Origin: Flavobacteriales bacterium
GTDB taxonomy: Bacteria > Bacteroidota > Bacteroidia > Flavobacteriales_F > PHOS-HE28
Length of the DNA stretch: 64,000 bases
Direction: 5' to 3'
Assembly: GCA_016716605.1 (NCBI GenBank)
Contig: JADJWA010000001.1
Span: forward strand, 248,001-312,000
Within the stretch, counting starts at the first letter, position 1. Each line of letters begins with the position of its first letter. The notes beneath the pieces are model-generated. The model was not told the DNA's origin and searched no databases. It saw nothing but the letters and a program-made list of their open reading frames with translations. A program made the translations under genes and the position numbers. Positions 34,906 through 42,826 of this stretch are shown piece by piece.

Positions 34906-35865
34906 TCACAACAGCACCGTCTCGAAGAGCGGGCAGCCGGTCTGTCCCTGCGGCCCGTAGAACTCGATGAAACGCAGCTTGTACAAGTAGCCTTCCGCAT
35001 CCTTCACGATGAAGGCGAGGTCCGGCACGATGCTGTAGGAACTGGTCTCGAAGGAATACACCTTCCAATCGTAGCCGATGGCATTGCGCTCCGCACGAAG
35101 CGGGAAGGTGAGCGTATCGGCCACGGTTATGGATGCGAAGTCGCGCCCTGTGACACGGGCGATGCGCGTAGTGGTAGCGGAAAGCACCCCGTTCACCAGG
35201 TAGTCGAGGCTGTACGTCTCGAAGCGATGCGTGTACTGCGTGAAGCAGAGGTCCCATGTCCCGATGAGCGGCTCGATGGGCTGCACGCCCGTGGTGAAGC
35301 TCCAGGACGTGAACGCGCGCTGCGGGTCCTTCGGTACCGTAGCGCCGGTGAGCCCGCTTCCGTCGAGGTTCGCCCATTCCAATTGGAATGCGTCCACTCC
35401 AACGCCCAAGAGCTTCAGCTTGCGCAAGCCCAGGAACTCCCCATCCGCGCTCACGCCCATGTCCACGATGAACACGCCATTGGTGCCGCGCCAATCGCCG
35501 AAGGCCAGGCTATCGGGTTGCAGGCTCGCCGCATCGACGCGGCGGATGGCGCTCAGGCCAGTTGTATCGTGCGGTGCCGTGATGTCAACCGGGCCGAGCG
35601 GCCAAACGGTCATCAAGCGCGCGCCATTGAGCAGCACGCGCCAGCCCTCGGGAGCGCTCTCGAAAGCGAGGTCCCAATCGCTGCGCGGGTTCTCGCTCAC
35701 CACAGTGCCGCTGCCCAAGTCGAACCAGAGCTGGTTGGCATAACCAGCGCCCATGCAGAGTTGCGTGCTGCGCGCATCGCCGCGAGGCGTACGCGGAGCC
35801 GGCAGCTCTTCCTTCAGGCACGAGCTCAGGAGCGCAACTGCTAGCAGGAAGCCGATGGGTCTCAT
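34906..35865 (-). CDS. HmuY-like lipoprotein
   Basis: 319 residues. Lipoprotein signal MRPIGFLLAVALLSSC (lipobox LSSC), so anchored in the outer or inner membrane. The mature part resembles HmuY, a heme-binding hemophore-like family: NQLWFDLGSGTVVSENPRSD leads to the WDLAFES motif, repeated later as GTWDLCFTQYTH, with a beta-rich C-terminus. The heme-ligand residues cannot be assigned by eye. It overlaps the TonB-receptor stop by 4 bp (ATGA), as hmuR-hmuY pairs do, so it is probably the lipoprotein partner of that receptor. Confidence 0.75.
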   Translation of the reverse strand: MRPIGFLLAVALLSSCLKEELPAPRTPRGDARSTQLCMGAGYANQLWFDLGSGTVVSENPRSDWDLAFESAPEGWRVLLNGARLMTVWPLGPVDITAPHDTTGLSAIRRVDAASLQPDSLAFGDWRGTNGVFIVDMGVSADGEFLGLRKLKLLGVGVDAFQLEWANLDGSGLTGATVPKDPQRAFTSWSFTTGVQPIEPLIGTWDLCFTQYTHRFETYSLDYLVNGVLSATTTRIARVTGRDFASITVADTLTFPLRAERNAIGYDWKVYSFETSSYSIVPDLAFIVKDAEGYLYKLRFIEFYGPQGQTGCPLFETVLL

Positions 35866-38126
35866 GCCTCTTTGCGTTTCAGTTCAAGTTCGAAGCGCAA
35901 GAAGAAGGTCCGGCCAGTGGTCATCGGCACGTTGCCTGTACCGGCATCATGCACTCCGTTGCTGAGCGTGGCGTTAAGGTTGCGCACATCAAAGAGGTCC
36001 TTGCAGCCCGCCGAGAGCGCGAGGCGCTTTGCCCAGAGCTGCTTGGTGATGGTGGCATCGGCCAATTGGAAGGCTTCGATGCTGCCGCGCTGCACGCTGC
36101 CATCGAGGCCAACGCTGTAGCCCGGCTGCTGGCCCTGGTGCTTCCAGAACAGCGAAGCGCTCCAGCCATGCCGCATCCACTGCCTCGTGATGGATCCGCG
36201 CAATTCCGGCGTGCTCTTCCATTCACCGAGGCCACCGCCTTCCAGATCATCGGCGCGCAAGGTGATGGCTGCTCCGACACTAACCATCCAATGTCCGTTG
36301 TCCCAGCCTGCGCCCATGCTTCCGCCAGCCGTGCGCAAACGACCGATGTTGGCGTACGTGAAGCTGGAGCCATCCCGCTGCGCGATCGTGATCAGGTCGC
36401 GCACGGAATTGCAGAAGCCATTGAGCTCGCTCGTGTACACCATGCGGTCCTTCGTGTGGCGATAGCTCAAACCTGCGGAAGCGCTGCGCGAGCGCTCCGC
36501 TTTCAGCTCCGGATTGCCGGTGATGTCGTGGTTCACATCCACGAAGTAGAGGTGCAGTTCCTTGAGCGACGGTGCCCGGAACCCTTCGGCGTAGGAAGCG
36601 CGCAGGTTGAACCGCTCCCCAAGGCGCCAACGCGCATTCAGGGAGGGTATCAGCGGAGCGGAGTACAGCGTGTTGTGCGCGTAGCGAACGCCCGGACGCA
36701 ATGTGATCGCATCGGTCGGGCGCCATTCCGCACTGGCGAATCCAGCGTAGTCGCCGATGGTGCGCTCGCCGTTGATGCGGTCGCCGGAGCCGGTCTCGTG
36801 GTTGAGGTCAATGCCGAGCTCATAATGCAACCGTACGCTGTCCGGGGCCGAGCTGAAGGAGGCGCGCACGTTGGTGAGGGTGAAGCGCGTGGTGTCCTGC
36901 GCGCCATCGGCCTGGCTCAATTCCTCGCCGAGCGTGGTGAGGTCGCGCAGCCAGGTGTTGCGCGTGCGTGCATAGCGGTTGTAGGCAGCGAGGGCATTCA
37001 GCCTGCGTCCCTTCGTGAACCGGCCTTCGGCGAAGAGGGCATTGTCCAGGCGGGCGGTGAGGTACTCGGCATCGAAGGCGCTTTCATTGTACGGCGCGCG
37101 CGGACGGCCTCGATCGATGATGCGGTCGCGCAGTGCCTCGCCTTTCCAGCCGAAGCTCCAGCGGTCGCTTGTCCATCGGTAATTGGCGCGGGCGAAGAAC
37201 TGCTCGCGCGGCTTCCATTGCTGGAACCGATTGGTGTCGGCCACTTGCGCACGCATCGCGGGCAATCCACTCTGCCGCGGATCCCAGCCGAGGAAGAGGG
37301 TGCGCCCACCGGTGATCACGGCCTCGCTCCGGCCCCATCGCCGCGTGACACCAAGCGTGGTGTTCAGTCTTCCGATATGCTCGGCATAGGCCGAAGCACG
37401 CACGGTTGCTGGCGCCTGCCCGCTCTTCTTCGTGATCAGGTTGATCGTGCCCGCGAGCGCGTTGGTGCCGTAATTCACGCTGAGCGGGCCTTCGACCAGC
37501 TCGATGCGGTCGATGCCCGTGAGGTCGATCTGCGAAAGGTCCACGTTGCCGTTCTGCCTTCCGGTAACGGGCACGCCGTCGACCAGCACCTTAACGTTCT
37601 CGCCGCCCAGGCCCTGCATGCTCACCGACGAGCCGAGCACATTGTCCTGGGCCAGCCGCAAGTTCAATTGATCTCTCAGTGCGTCACCGAGGTTCTGCGC
37701 GGCCATGCGCTGGATCCGCTGGCCATCAATCACACGCAGCTTCTGGACCGCTCCATCCACGGTGCCTGGCGCATACTGTCCTGTAACCACGAATTCGCGA
37801 AGCGCCGCTGCATCACGCCTCAGGGTGAATACGATAGGCGCTGACGACCGTAGCGTATCGTGCAAGGTGGCATAGCCGACGAAGGACACCGACATGGCCA
37901 CGCCGCCGCTGATCTGCTCAGTGCTCACGGGAATGGAGCAACGGCCATCGGCGCCGCTCACCACGAGTTTGGTCATGGACTCCTTCAGTGGGCGGTACTG
38001 GATGTGCGCGTAGGGTACCGGGGCGCTGCCATCGGCCTCCACCACACGCACCTCGAGCTGGGCGCTGGTGATCGTGCTCCAAGCAGAGCAAACCATCAGG
38101 ATCAAGGGCCGCAGGACCGGGTTCAT
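35862..38126 (-). CDS. TonB-dependent outer-membrane receptor (heme-type)
   Basis: 754 residues from ATG 38126 (MNPVLRPLILMVCSAWSTIT, signal peptide); a longer frame upstream has no homology. Order: carboxypeptidase-regulatory-like domain (about 24-110, LEVRVVEADGSAPVPYAHIQ), TonB box region and plug (about 120-235, REFVVTGQYAPGTVDGAVQK, VLVDGVPVTGRQNGNVDLSQ, SVNYGTNALAGTINLITKKS), then a 22-strand-type barrel ending in FFLRFELELKRKEA. The neighbours (HmuS-like and HmuY-like genes) point to heme or heme-protein uptake. The canonical FRAP/NPNL His motif of heme receptors is represented only by EGFRAPSLKELHLYFVDVNH. Confidence 0.9.
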   Translation of the reverse strand: MNPVLRPLILMVCSAWSTITSAQLEVRVVEADGSAPVPYAHIQYRPLKESMTKLVVSGADGRCSIPVSTEQISGGVAMSVSFVGYATLHDTLRSSAPIVFTLRRDAAALREFVVTGQYAPGTVDGAVQKLRVIDGQRIQRMAAQNLGDALRDQLNLRLAQDNVLGSSVSMQGLGGENVKVLVDGVPVTGRQNGNVDLSQIDLTGIDRIELVEGPLSVNYGTNALAGTINLITKKSGQAPATVRASAYAEHIGRLNTTLGVTRRWGRSEAVITGGRTLFLGWDPRQSGLPAMRAQVADTNRFQQWKPREQFFARANYRWTSDRWSFGWKGEALRDRIIDRGRPRAPYNESAFDAEYLTARLDNALFAEGRFTKGRRLNALAAYNRYARTRNTWLRDLTTLGEELSQADGAQDTTRFTLTNVRASFSSAPDSVRLHYELGIDLNHETGSGDRINGERTIGDYAGFASAEWRPTDAITLRPGVRYAHNTLYSAPLIPSLNARWRLGERFNLRASYAEGFRAPSLKELHLYFVDVNHDITGNPELKAERSRSASAGLSYRHTKDRMVYTSELNGFCNSVRDLITIAQRDGSSFTYANIGRLRTAGGSMGAGWDNGHWMVSVGAAITLRADDLEGGGLGEWKSTPELRGSITRQWMRHGWSASLFWKHQGQQPGYSVGLDGSVQRGSIEAFQLADATITKQLWAKRLALSAGCKDLFDVRNLNATLSNGVHDAGTGNVPMTTGRTFFLRFELELKRKEA

Positions 38127-38175
38127 TCGCTGCGCGAAGATCCCGGCGAGCACGATCGCACCTGTCACGCCAGCG

Positions 38176-39237
38176 TCAGGCCAGGCGCAGTTCAGCCTCG
38201 GCCTTGCCAATGATCGCGCGCCAGTGCTCCAGCTCCGGTATGCCCGGCTTGCGCTTGCCAAAGAGCTGCACGAGCTGTTCGCCCTCCGCATCGTAGCACT
38301 CCAGGGCCGTGATCATGCCGTCGGTGCTGGGCTTGCGCACCACCCAGGCTTGTGTAATGGCCGCTTCGCGCACATGCAGGTTGAAATCGGGATCCACCAC
38401 ATTGAACCACCCAGGGATGTCCAACAGCTTGCTCACCGTGCCTGTGTGGATCTGCAGCATGCCCGGATTGCCAACGAAGACCATGATGGGGCATTGCTCC
38501 GCTGAAGCCGCAGTCATCACGGCGCGGAATGCACCGGGCTGCACCGGGACGGCGAAATCACCCTCGGGTGCCAAGCGAAGTGCCTGGGTGCGCGAGACCC
38601 CGTGCTGCCGCAACAGCAGATGGAAATCGTGCGTGTCCTTCAGGTTGAGCCATCCTTCACGCAATCCGGCCGCTGCAATCTCAGCGTCTGGGCGCTCCGA
38701 GCGCGCAGGCCCAGCGGGTCGCACCATCATGGAGGGCGTTTGGTCCTCGGCTCGGAAGCGCGACACCAGATCATGGTATTCACCGGCATCACTCTCAGGA
38801 ACCAGGTAGATCTTGTGCACGGCGTCACCGGCCGCGCTGAAGAACTGAAGGCTGTGGCGCGCGCCATCGCGACCGCTTTCGACCACGGCGAATGCGTGCG
38901 CCCATGCGTGCCAGAAGATGCGCAAGTCGATGTCGGCGCCGACGAAGAGCCCCACGGGCCCGTGCTCCAGCGACGGATTCAGGTAAACGCCCTTGCGCTC
39001 ATGCACCACATCGTTGTTGCGCGTGAGGGCCATCACACGTCCCAGCGCAGGCACAGCGGCCATGATCGCCTTGAACTCTGGCTTCAGCCGCGTGACGCCA
39101 TCGTCGATGCGCGTGGCGAGCAATTCCCCCTCGCTCACGCCCAGCTCCGCGGCCGCATTGCGGATCCGGAGCTTGGGGTCGTTGGCCAGCAGCGCATCCC
39201 AACGCTGTTTCAGGTCGGTGGTCGTTTCGGTGATCAT
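38176..39237 (-). CDS. HemS/HmuS-type heme-handling protein
   Basis: 353 residues from ATG 39237 (MITETTTDLKQRWDALLAND). No signal peptide, so cytosolic. Two related halves, as in HemS/ChuS: the first with IRNAAAELGVSEGELLATRI, MALTRNNDVVHERKGVYLN and the second with MTAASAEQCPIMVFVGNPGM, LDIPGWFNVVDPDFNLHVRE. Members bind heme and either degrade it or pass it on. It is first of the hmuS-receptor-hmuY run and is preceded by a 20-bp palindrome (39272-39291), a candidate iron/heme-responsive operator. The downstream receptor starts 49 bp later. Confidence 0.88.
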   Translation of the reverse strand: MITETTTDLKQRWDALLANDPKLRIRNAAAELGVSEGELLATRIDDGVTRLKPEFKAIMAAVPALGRVMALTRNNDVVHERKGVYLNPSLEHGPVGLFVGADIDLRIFWHAWAHAFAVVESGRDGARHSLQFFSAAGDAVHKIYLVPESDAGEYHDLVSRFRAEDQTPSMMVRPAGPARSERPDAEIAAAGLREGWLNLKDTHDFHLLLRQHGVSRTQALRLAPEGDFAVPVQPGAFRAVMTAASAEQCPIMVFVGNPGMLQIHTGTVSKLLDIPGWFNVVDPDFNLHVREAAITQAWVVRKPSTDGMITALECYDAEGEQLVQLFGKRKPGIPELEHWRAIIGKAEAELRLA

Positions 39238-39271
39238 GGCCGCAAAGCAGTCCCACCACGCACGAACCGGC

Positions 39272-39291
39272 AATACCGCAATCGTGGTATT
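39272..39291. promoter_or_regulatory. Candidate operator palindrome upstream of the heme genes
   Basis: AATACC-N8-GGTATT, perfect 6-bp arms with 16 of 20 positions symmetric, 34 bp before the hmuS-like ATG. Placement and size fit a dimeric repressor such as a Fur- or Rrf2-type regulator; the protein is not known. Confidence 0.4.
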
Positions 39292-39319
39292 AAGGCAGGT
39301 CGACGAATGAAGGATCCAT

Positions 39320-39365
39320 CAACCTCAAGCCTCAACTGGTGAGCGATGGACCGTGCGTCCGGCCC
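39320..39365. repeat. Dispersed TCAACC/CTGGTG-type intergenic repeat
   Basis: Contains TCAACCTCAAGCCTCAACTG and a core GTGAGCGATGGACCGTGCGT that aligns with the repeated core in the 27992-28340 gap (CTGGTGGGCATGGCCCGT there). It lies between the T9SS protein gene and the hmuS-like gene. Confidence 0.4.
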
Positions 39366-39380
39366 AGCCCATTAAGTGAA

Positions 39381-40619
39381 TCACTCCTTCACCAAGCGCA
39401 CGGTGGCATCGATGCCATCGCCCTGCACGCGAACGAGGTAAAGGCCAGCCGGCAAAGCGCTCACATCGATGGGCCGTTGAACAAGGCCGCTCAACCCGGA
39501 AAGTGACTCTTGGCCGACCACGCGACCATTCATGTCGATGATGCTGAGCTGCGCAGAACGCGCTTCCGATGCGATGATCAAGTTTGTCGTGCTCACCGCT
39601 GGGTTCGGCGCGATGGCCAGCGCGGTGCTGCGACCTGTTTCATCAATCGAGGCCTGTCCGACGAGCTCTTGATTGAAGGTGAAATTGCCATTGGCGCTTC
39701 CGCCGTAGCTCACGAACACGATCTTCCAGATGTCGCCAGTGCGATCCTTCACGAAGTAGGTGCGGTCCTGGGCGTACTCCCATTGGAAGGTGGCTTGGTT
39801 GAAGTTCTTCCAATCGTAGCCGAGCACGTCCATGTCGGCATTGAAAGTCTCGCCCCAGTAGGTCGCATCGGCCGTGGGCACGCCATCGATCTGGATCGCC
39901 TCGACCAATCTGTTCTGCAGCACGCCCGCCACCGGGTAATGGGCGGGGAATGGCTGCGTGACGAAGGCCATGTACTTGGTGAAGAGCAGGTCCCAATCGG
40001 CGGCGAGGGGCTCGAGGTCGAGCGCGGTGTTGGTGGCGAGATTGTAGTAGCCGAAGTTCTTGCCGGGATAGGCAGAGCGCACAAGGCTGCCGCTCTGCTC
40101 GTCCGCGCCATCGAGGTCGGCCCAGGTGAAGGTGAAGCTGTTGGTGGCGGCCGTGAAGCCGTCGATGCGCAGCTTCTTCCACTCGCCGTTGCTCAGCTTC
40201 AGCACGAAGCAGCTATCGCCCGTGATGTTGTGCGTGACGAAGTTGTAGATGCCCCAACCGAGGTCGAAGGGATTCGTGGTGAGGCCCTGATTGAACGCGC
40301 CGCTGCTCCAATCGGACTCGCTGTTGTGCTGCTGAGGCCAAGAAGCATTGAGGCCGGTGGTGTCGATGCTGCCCCATTGCGCCAGCGTGTAGGGCGCCTT
40401 GTACAGCTTGTGCCCCTTGGCGGTGTTCAGCAGGATGCTGCCGGTGATGCCGGTGAGCTCGAAGGCGAGGTCCCAATCGGCGAGGGCCGTGCTGGCGACC
40501 ACGCCGTCGCTGAGGCTGTAATAGACCTGCTGCGCGTTCTGCGGAGCAGTGGTGACGGTTGTTTGGGCGAGGATCGCCGAGCTCGAGATAGCAGCGGCGA
40601 GAAGGGTAGCGTTGCGCAT
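39381..40619 (-). CDS. HmuY-like protein exported by the type IX secretion system
   Basis: 412 residues from ATG 40619 (MRNATLLAAAISSSAILAQ, signal peptide). Two HmuY-type blocks: QQVYYSLSDGVVASTALADW leading to WDLAFELTG (about 50-60), and ALDLEPLAADWDLLFTKYMA (about 205-225), with the C-terminal part KNFNQATFQWEYAQDRTYFV. The last 75 residues form a T9SS type A sorting tail: LAIAPNPAVSTTNLIIASEA, LSIIDMNGRVVGQESL, LPAGLYLVRVQGDG and a final RLVKE. So it is probably secreted or attached to the surface, and may scavenge heme for the downstream HmuS/receptor/HmuY genes, which lie on the same strand. Confidence 0.82.
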   Translation of the reverse strand: MRNATLLAAAISSSAILAQTTVTTAPQNAQQVYYSLSDGVVASTALADWDLAFELTGITGSILLNTAKGHKLYKAPYTLAQWGSIDTTGLNASWPQQHNSESDWSSGAFNQGLTTNPFDLGWGIYNFVTHNITGDSCFVLKLSNGEWKKLRIDGFTAATNSFTFTWADLDGADEQSGSLVRSAYPGKNFGYYNLATNTALDLEPLAADWDLLFTKYMAFVTQPFPAHYPVAGVLQNRLVEAIQIDGVPTADATYWGETFNADMDVLGYDWKNFNQATFQWEYAQDRTYFVKDRTGDIWKIVFVSYGGSANGNFTFNQELVGQASIDETGRSTALAIAPNPAVSTTNLIIASEARSAQLSIIDMNGRVVGQESLSGLSGLVQRPIDVSALPAGLYLVRVQGDGIDATVRLVKE

Positions 40620-40732
40620 ATGCGGGTTGGATTTCCGGCCGCGAAGCAAGTTCCGAGGATCCAACGCTTTGTCGCGCGAATGTCATGAAGCATGGCGCCG
40701 GTCATGGAACTGCAATAGGTCCAGCTCGCGCT

Positions 40733-42322
40733 TCAGTATTGTAGCAGATAGCGGTGCTCCACCACCGCCGCGCGGCTATCGGGAAGCACGAAATCCAAGC
40801 TGAGCATCTGCACGCTGTAGCTGGGGATCGAATCCACCGCCCGAGGTACCAGCCCTGAGTCGAGCAGCTCACGGTAGTGCTCCGCATCCGTATAAATGAC
40901 ACCCCCCTCGCGTATCGCATCTCGCGCTTCGCCCGCATCGCTGAGCCAAGGCACCGGGTAGCCGGCGTACAGGTCGAGCGCAGGACCGTGGGCTTGCAAG
41001 CCATGGAAGGCTCCTTGTTCCAGACGCCGCTCGGCCGCCCATCGGCCGGCCGTGGCATTCACCTGATACCGCAGCACGGCTGGGTACACCAACACATTCA
41101 AGGTCAGGCCGGCCACGATCCAAACATGCATCGAGCCAATGAACAGCGCTTGATCCGGCTCGCGCCTGCCCAGCGCGCGCATGCGCCATGCGATCAACAC
41201 GAATGCAAGCAGGGGCACCGGCCATGCTGGGTGCCGGAAACACCAAGCACAGAGCAGCACGGCCGCGGCGGCGAGCATGGTGAGCAGGGTCGATTGTGAC
41301 CAGCGCAACCAACGCGGAAGCACCTGGGCGGACCATGCTTGCGCTCCGATCACCGCGAAAAGTGGAGCGATGACATAGAGGTAATGCGGAAGCTTGAAGC
41401 GTGACATCGAAAGTGCGATGAAGACCAGCGTGGCTCCACCGATGCTTGCGTACTCGGGCCGTGGCGCACGGCGGATCACGGACCGCAGCGAGTGCCACAG
41501 GCCAAGCAGCACGATTAACGTCCAGGGCAGCAGCTGCCAGAGCACCTCATGCGTGAAGAAGAGCGCGGTGCTATCGTCCTTCCAGCGGTTCTCGCCCGTG
41601 ATGCGACCGAAACTCTGTTCCCAGAAGTAGAAGTGCAGCCCGCGCAGGCCATGCTGCTCGTACAGGCCCAGGCACATGGGCGTGAGCAGCGCGCCAACAA
41701 TCAATGGCGCCACGAGCAGCATTGGCCGGCGCAGGATGGACCAGTCGCGGCGAATGATGAGATCCGCACCCAGTGCAAGCGCTGGGGCCATCAGGCCGAT
41801 GGGGCCTTTGGCGAGCATGCCAGCCGCCACGGCTACGGAAGCACCGACCAGCTGCGAGGTCCGCCGCTGCCGCATCCATGCCGAGCCGAGCCAGATGGCG
41901 GTGATCACAGATCCGGTGAGGATCGTATCGCAGCGCACATCGTTGGTCATGACCAGGAAAGCTGCGCTCGTGCCGAGCATCAAGGCCGCGCGCCAGGCCG
42001 ACTCACGCCCGTGGTGGAGCAGCGTGAAGCGATAGGTGCTGAGGATTGCGAGGAAGGCAAAGGCGATGCTGGGCAGCTTGTAGCTCCAGTTGTGCACGCC
42101 GAAGAGCTTGAACGAGAGTGCGGCGAGCCAGAAATGCAAAGGCGGCTTATCGAGGTAATCCTTGCCGTGGTAATGGAGCTTCGTCCAGTCGTCGCTCGCG
42201 AGCATGTCGCGGGCCATGATCGCGTATTGCGCGGCATCCACCTCCATTACATCGAGCACGCCGCTTGTTGCGGCTATTGCGGCGATGCCCAGGAGCAGGT
42301 GCCACTCGCGGTGCGTTGACAT
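40733..42322 (-). CDS. Membrane glycosyltransferase, GT-C fold (ArnT/PMT-like)
   Basis: 529 residues with about 11-12 hydrophobic helices. The first periplasmic loop after the first helix has the acidic motif LDVMEVDAAQYAIMARDML, followed by HYHGKDYLDKPPLHFWLAAL, the pattern of PMT/ArnT family enzymes that transfer sugars from polyprenyl-phosphate donors to lipids or proteins at the periplasmic side. FGRITGENRW and YFWEQSF are further conserved loop pieces. The soluble C-terminal part (about 420-529) is short. Substrate unknown. It ends 113 bp from the T9SS protein gene and is not clearly part of an operon. Confidence 0.9.
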   Translation of the reverse strand: MSTHREWHLLLGIAAIAATSGVLDVMEVDAAQYAIMARDMLASDDWTKLHYHGKDYLDKPPLHFWLAALSFKLFGVHNWSYKLPSIAFAFLAILSTYRFTLLHHGRESAWRAALMLGTSAAFLVMTNDVRCDTILTGSVITAIWLGSAWMRQRRTSQLVGASVAVAAGMLAKGPIGLMAPALALGADLIIRRDWSILRRPMLLVAPLIVGALLTPMCLGLYEQHGLRGLHFYFWEQSFGRITGENRWKDDSTALFFTHEVLWQLLPWTLIVLLGLWHSLRSVIRRAPRPEYASIGGATLVFIALSMSRFKLPHYLYVIAPLFAVIGAQAWSAQVLPRWLRWSQSTLLTMLAAAAVLLCAWCFRHPAWPVPLLAFVLIAWRMRALGRREPDQALFIGSMHVWIVAGLTLNVLVYPAVLRYQVNATAGRWAAERRLEQGAFHGLQAHGPALDLYAGYPVPWLSDAGEARDAIREGGVIYTDAEHYRELLDSGLVPRAVDSIPSYSVQMLSLDFVLPDSRAAVVEHRYLLQY

Positions 42323-42826
42323 GCAGCAATGTTAGTCGGGGGCGCCCCTCCATGCGAGCCGAGTGCCTGCGCCGCAATCCGGAACGTGGAGACGCCTCGA
42401 ACCAGTTCGTGATAGCTATCCAGAGGGATTGTCCGCACAGCCCAGGCGCGAAACCCGCGCATTGCCTGGCAGCTTGCACGGTTAGAGCGACAACACTCGC
42501 CCGGCAATAGCCAAGACGCAGCCCAAGGTAGATCCCAGGATGGCCTTCAATGCGCCCGTCATTCGAGGCGTGCCAGAAAGCACCAAGGCCCAACGGTGAT
42601 GGCATCGCATCAGCTTGCGCGTTGACCCGCACAGGTCATCGGCATGCGCCTCATCGAGCACAACGGCGCCAAGGAACATGTCGAATTCACAGAAGTCCGA
42701 GCAGCCCATGAAGAGACCGCCCACCGGTGGGCGCGCATGATCGCACCGGATGTTCAGGACAGAGGACCGGGGCATAGGGCCACTAAACGATGCCGGGACA
42801 CGTGCACACCTGTTCCCGAAACCGCC
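42323..42826. other. 504-bp region without a convincing gene
   Basis: Between the glycosyltransferase and infB. Small open frames on the minus strand have no start context or family resemblance except the one described at 42482-42775. A weak hairpin (CGGGAACA/TGTCCCG, 42797-42821) lies after the infB stop and may help termination. No repeats or RNA genes seen. Confidence 0.5.
42482..42775 (-). pseudogene. Possible remnant of a DEAH-type helicase (very tentative)
   Basis: A 97-codon open frame encodes GAVVLDEAHADDLCG (DEAH at residues 41-44) and, 26 residues further, RWALVLSGTPRMTG (SGTP at 67-70). In SNF2/Rad5-like and other superfamily 2 helicases motif II (DEAH) and motif III (S/TGTP or SAT) stand in this order and at about this distance, often as RWxLSGTP. 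No Walker A or C-terminal motifs are found around it, the N-terminus is unlike any helicase, and the end is a hydrophobic stretch. It may be a decayed fragment or a coincidence. Confidence 0.2.

Noticed and set aside
35949..37844. A 631-codon open frame on the plus strand opposite the TonB receptor
   Set aside because: Antisense shadow; the receptor has signal peptide, plug and barrel.
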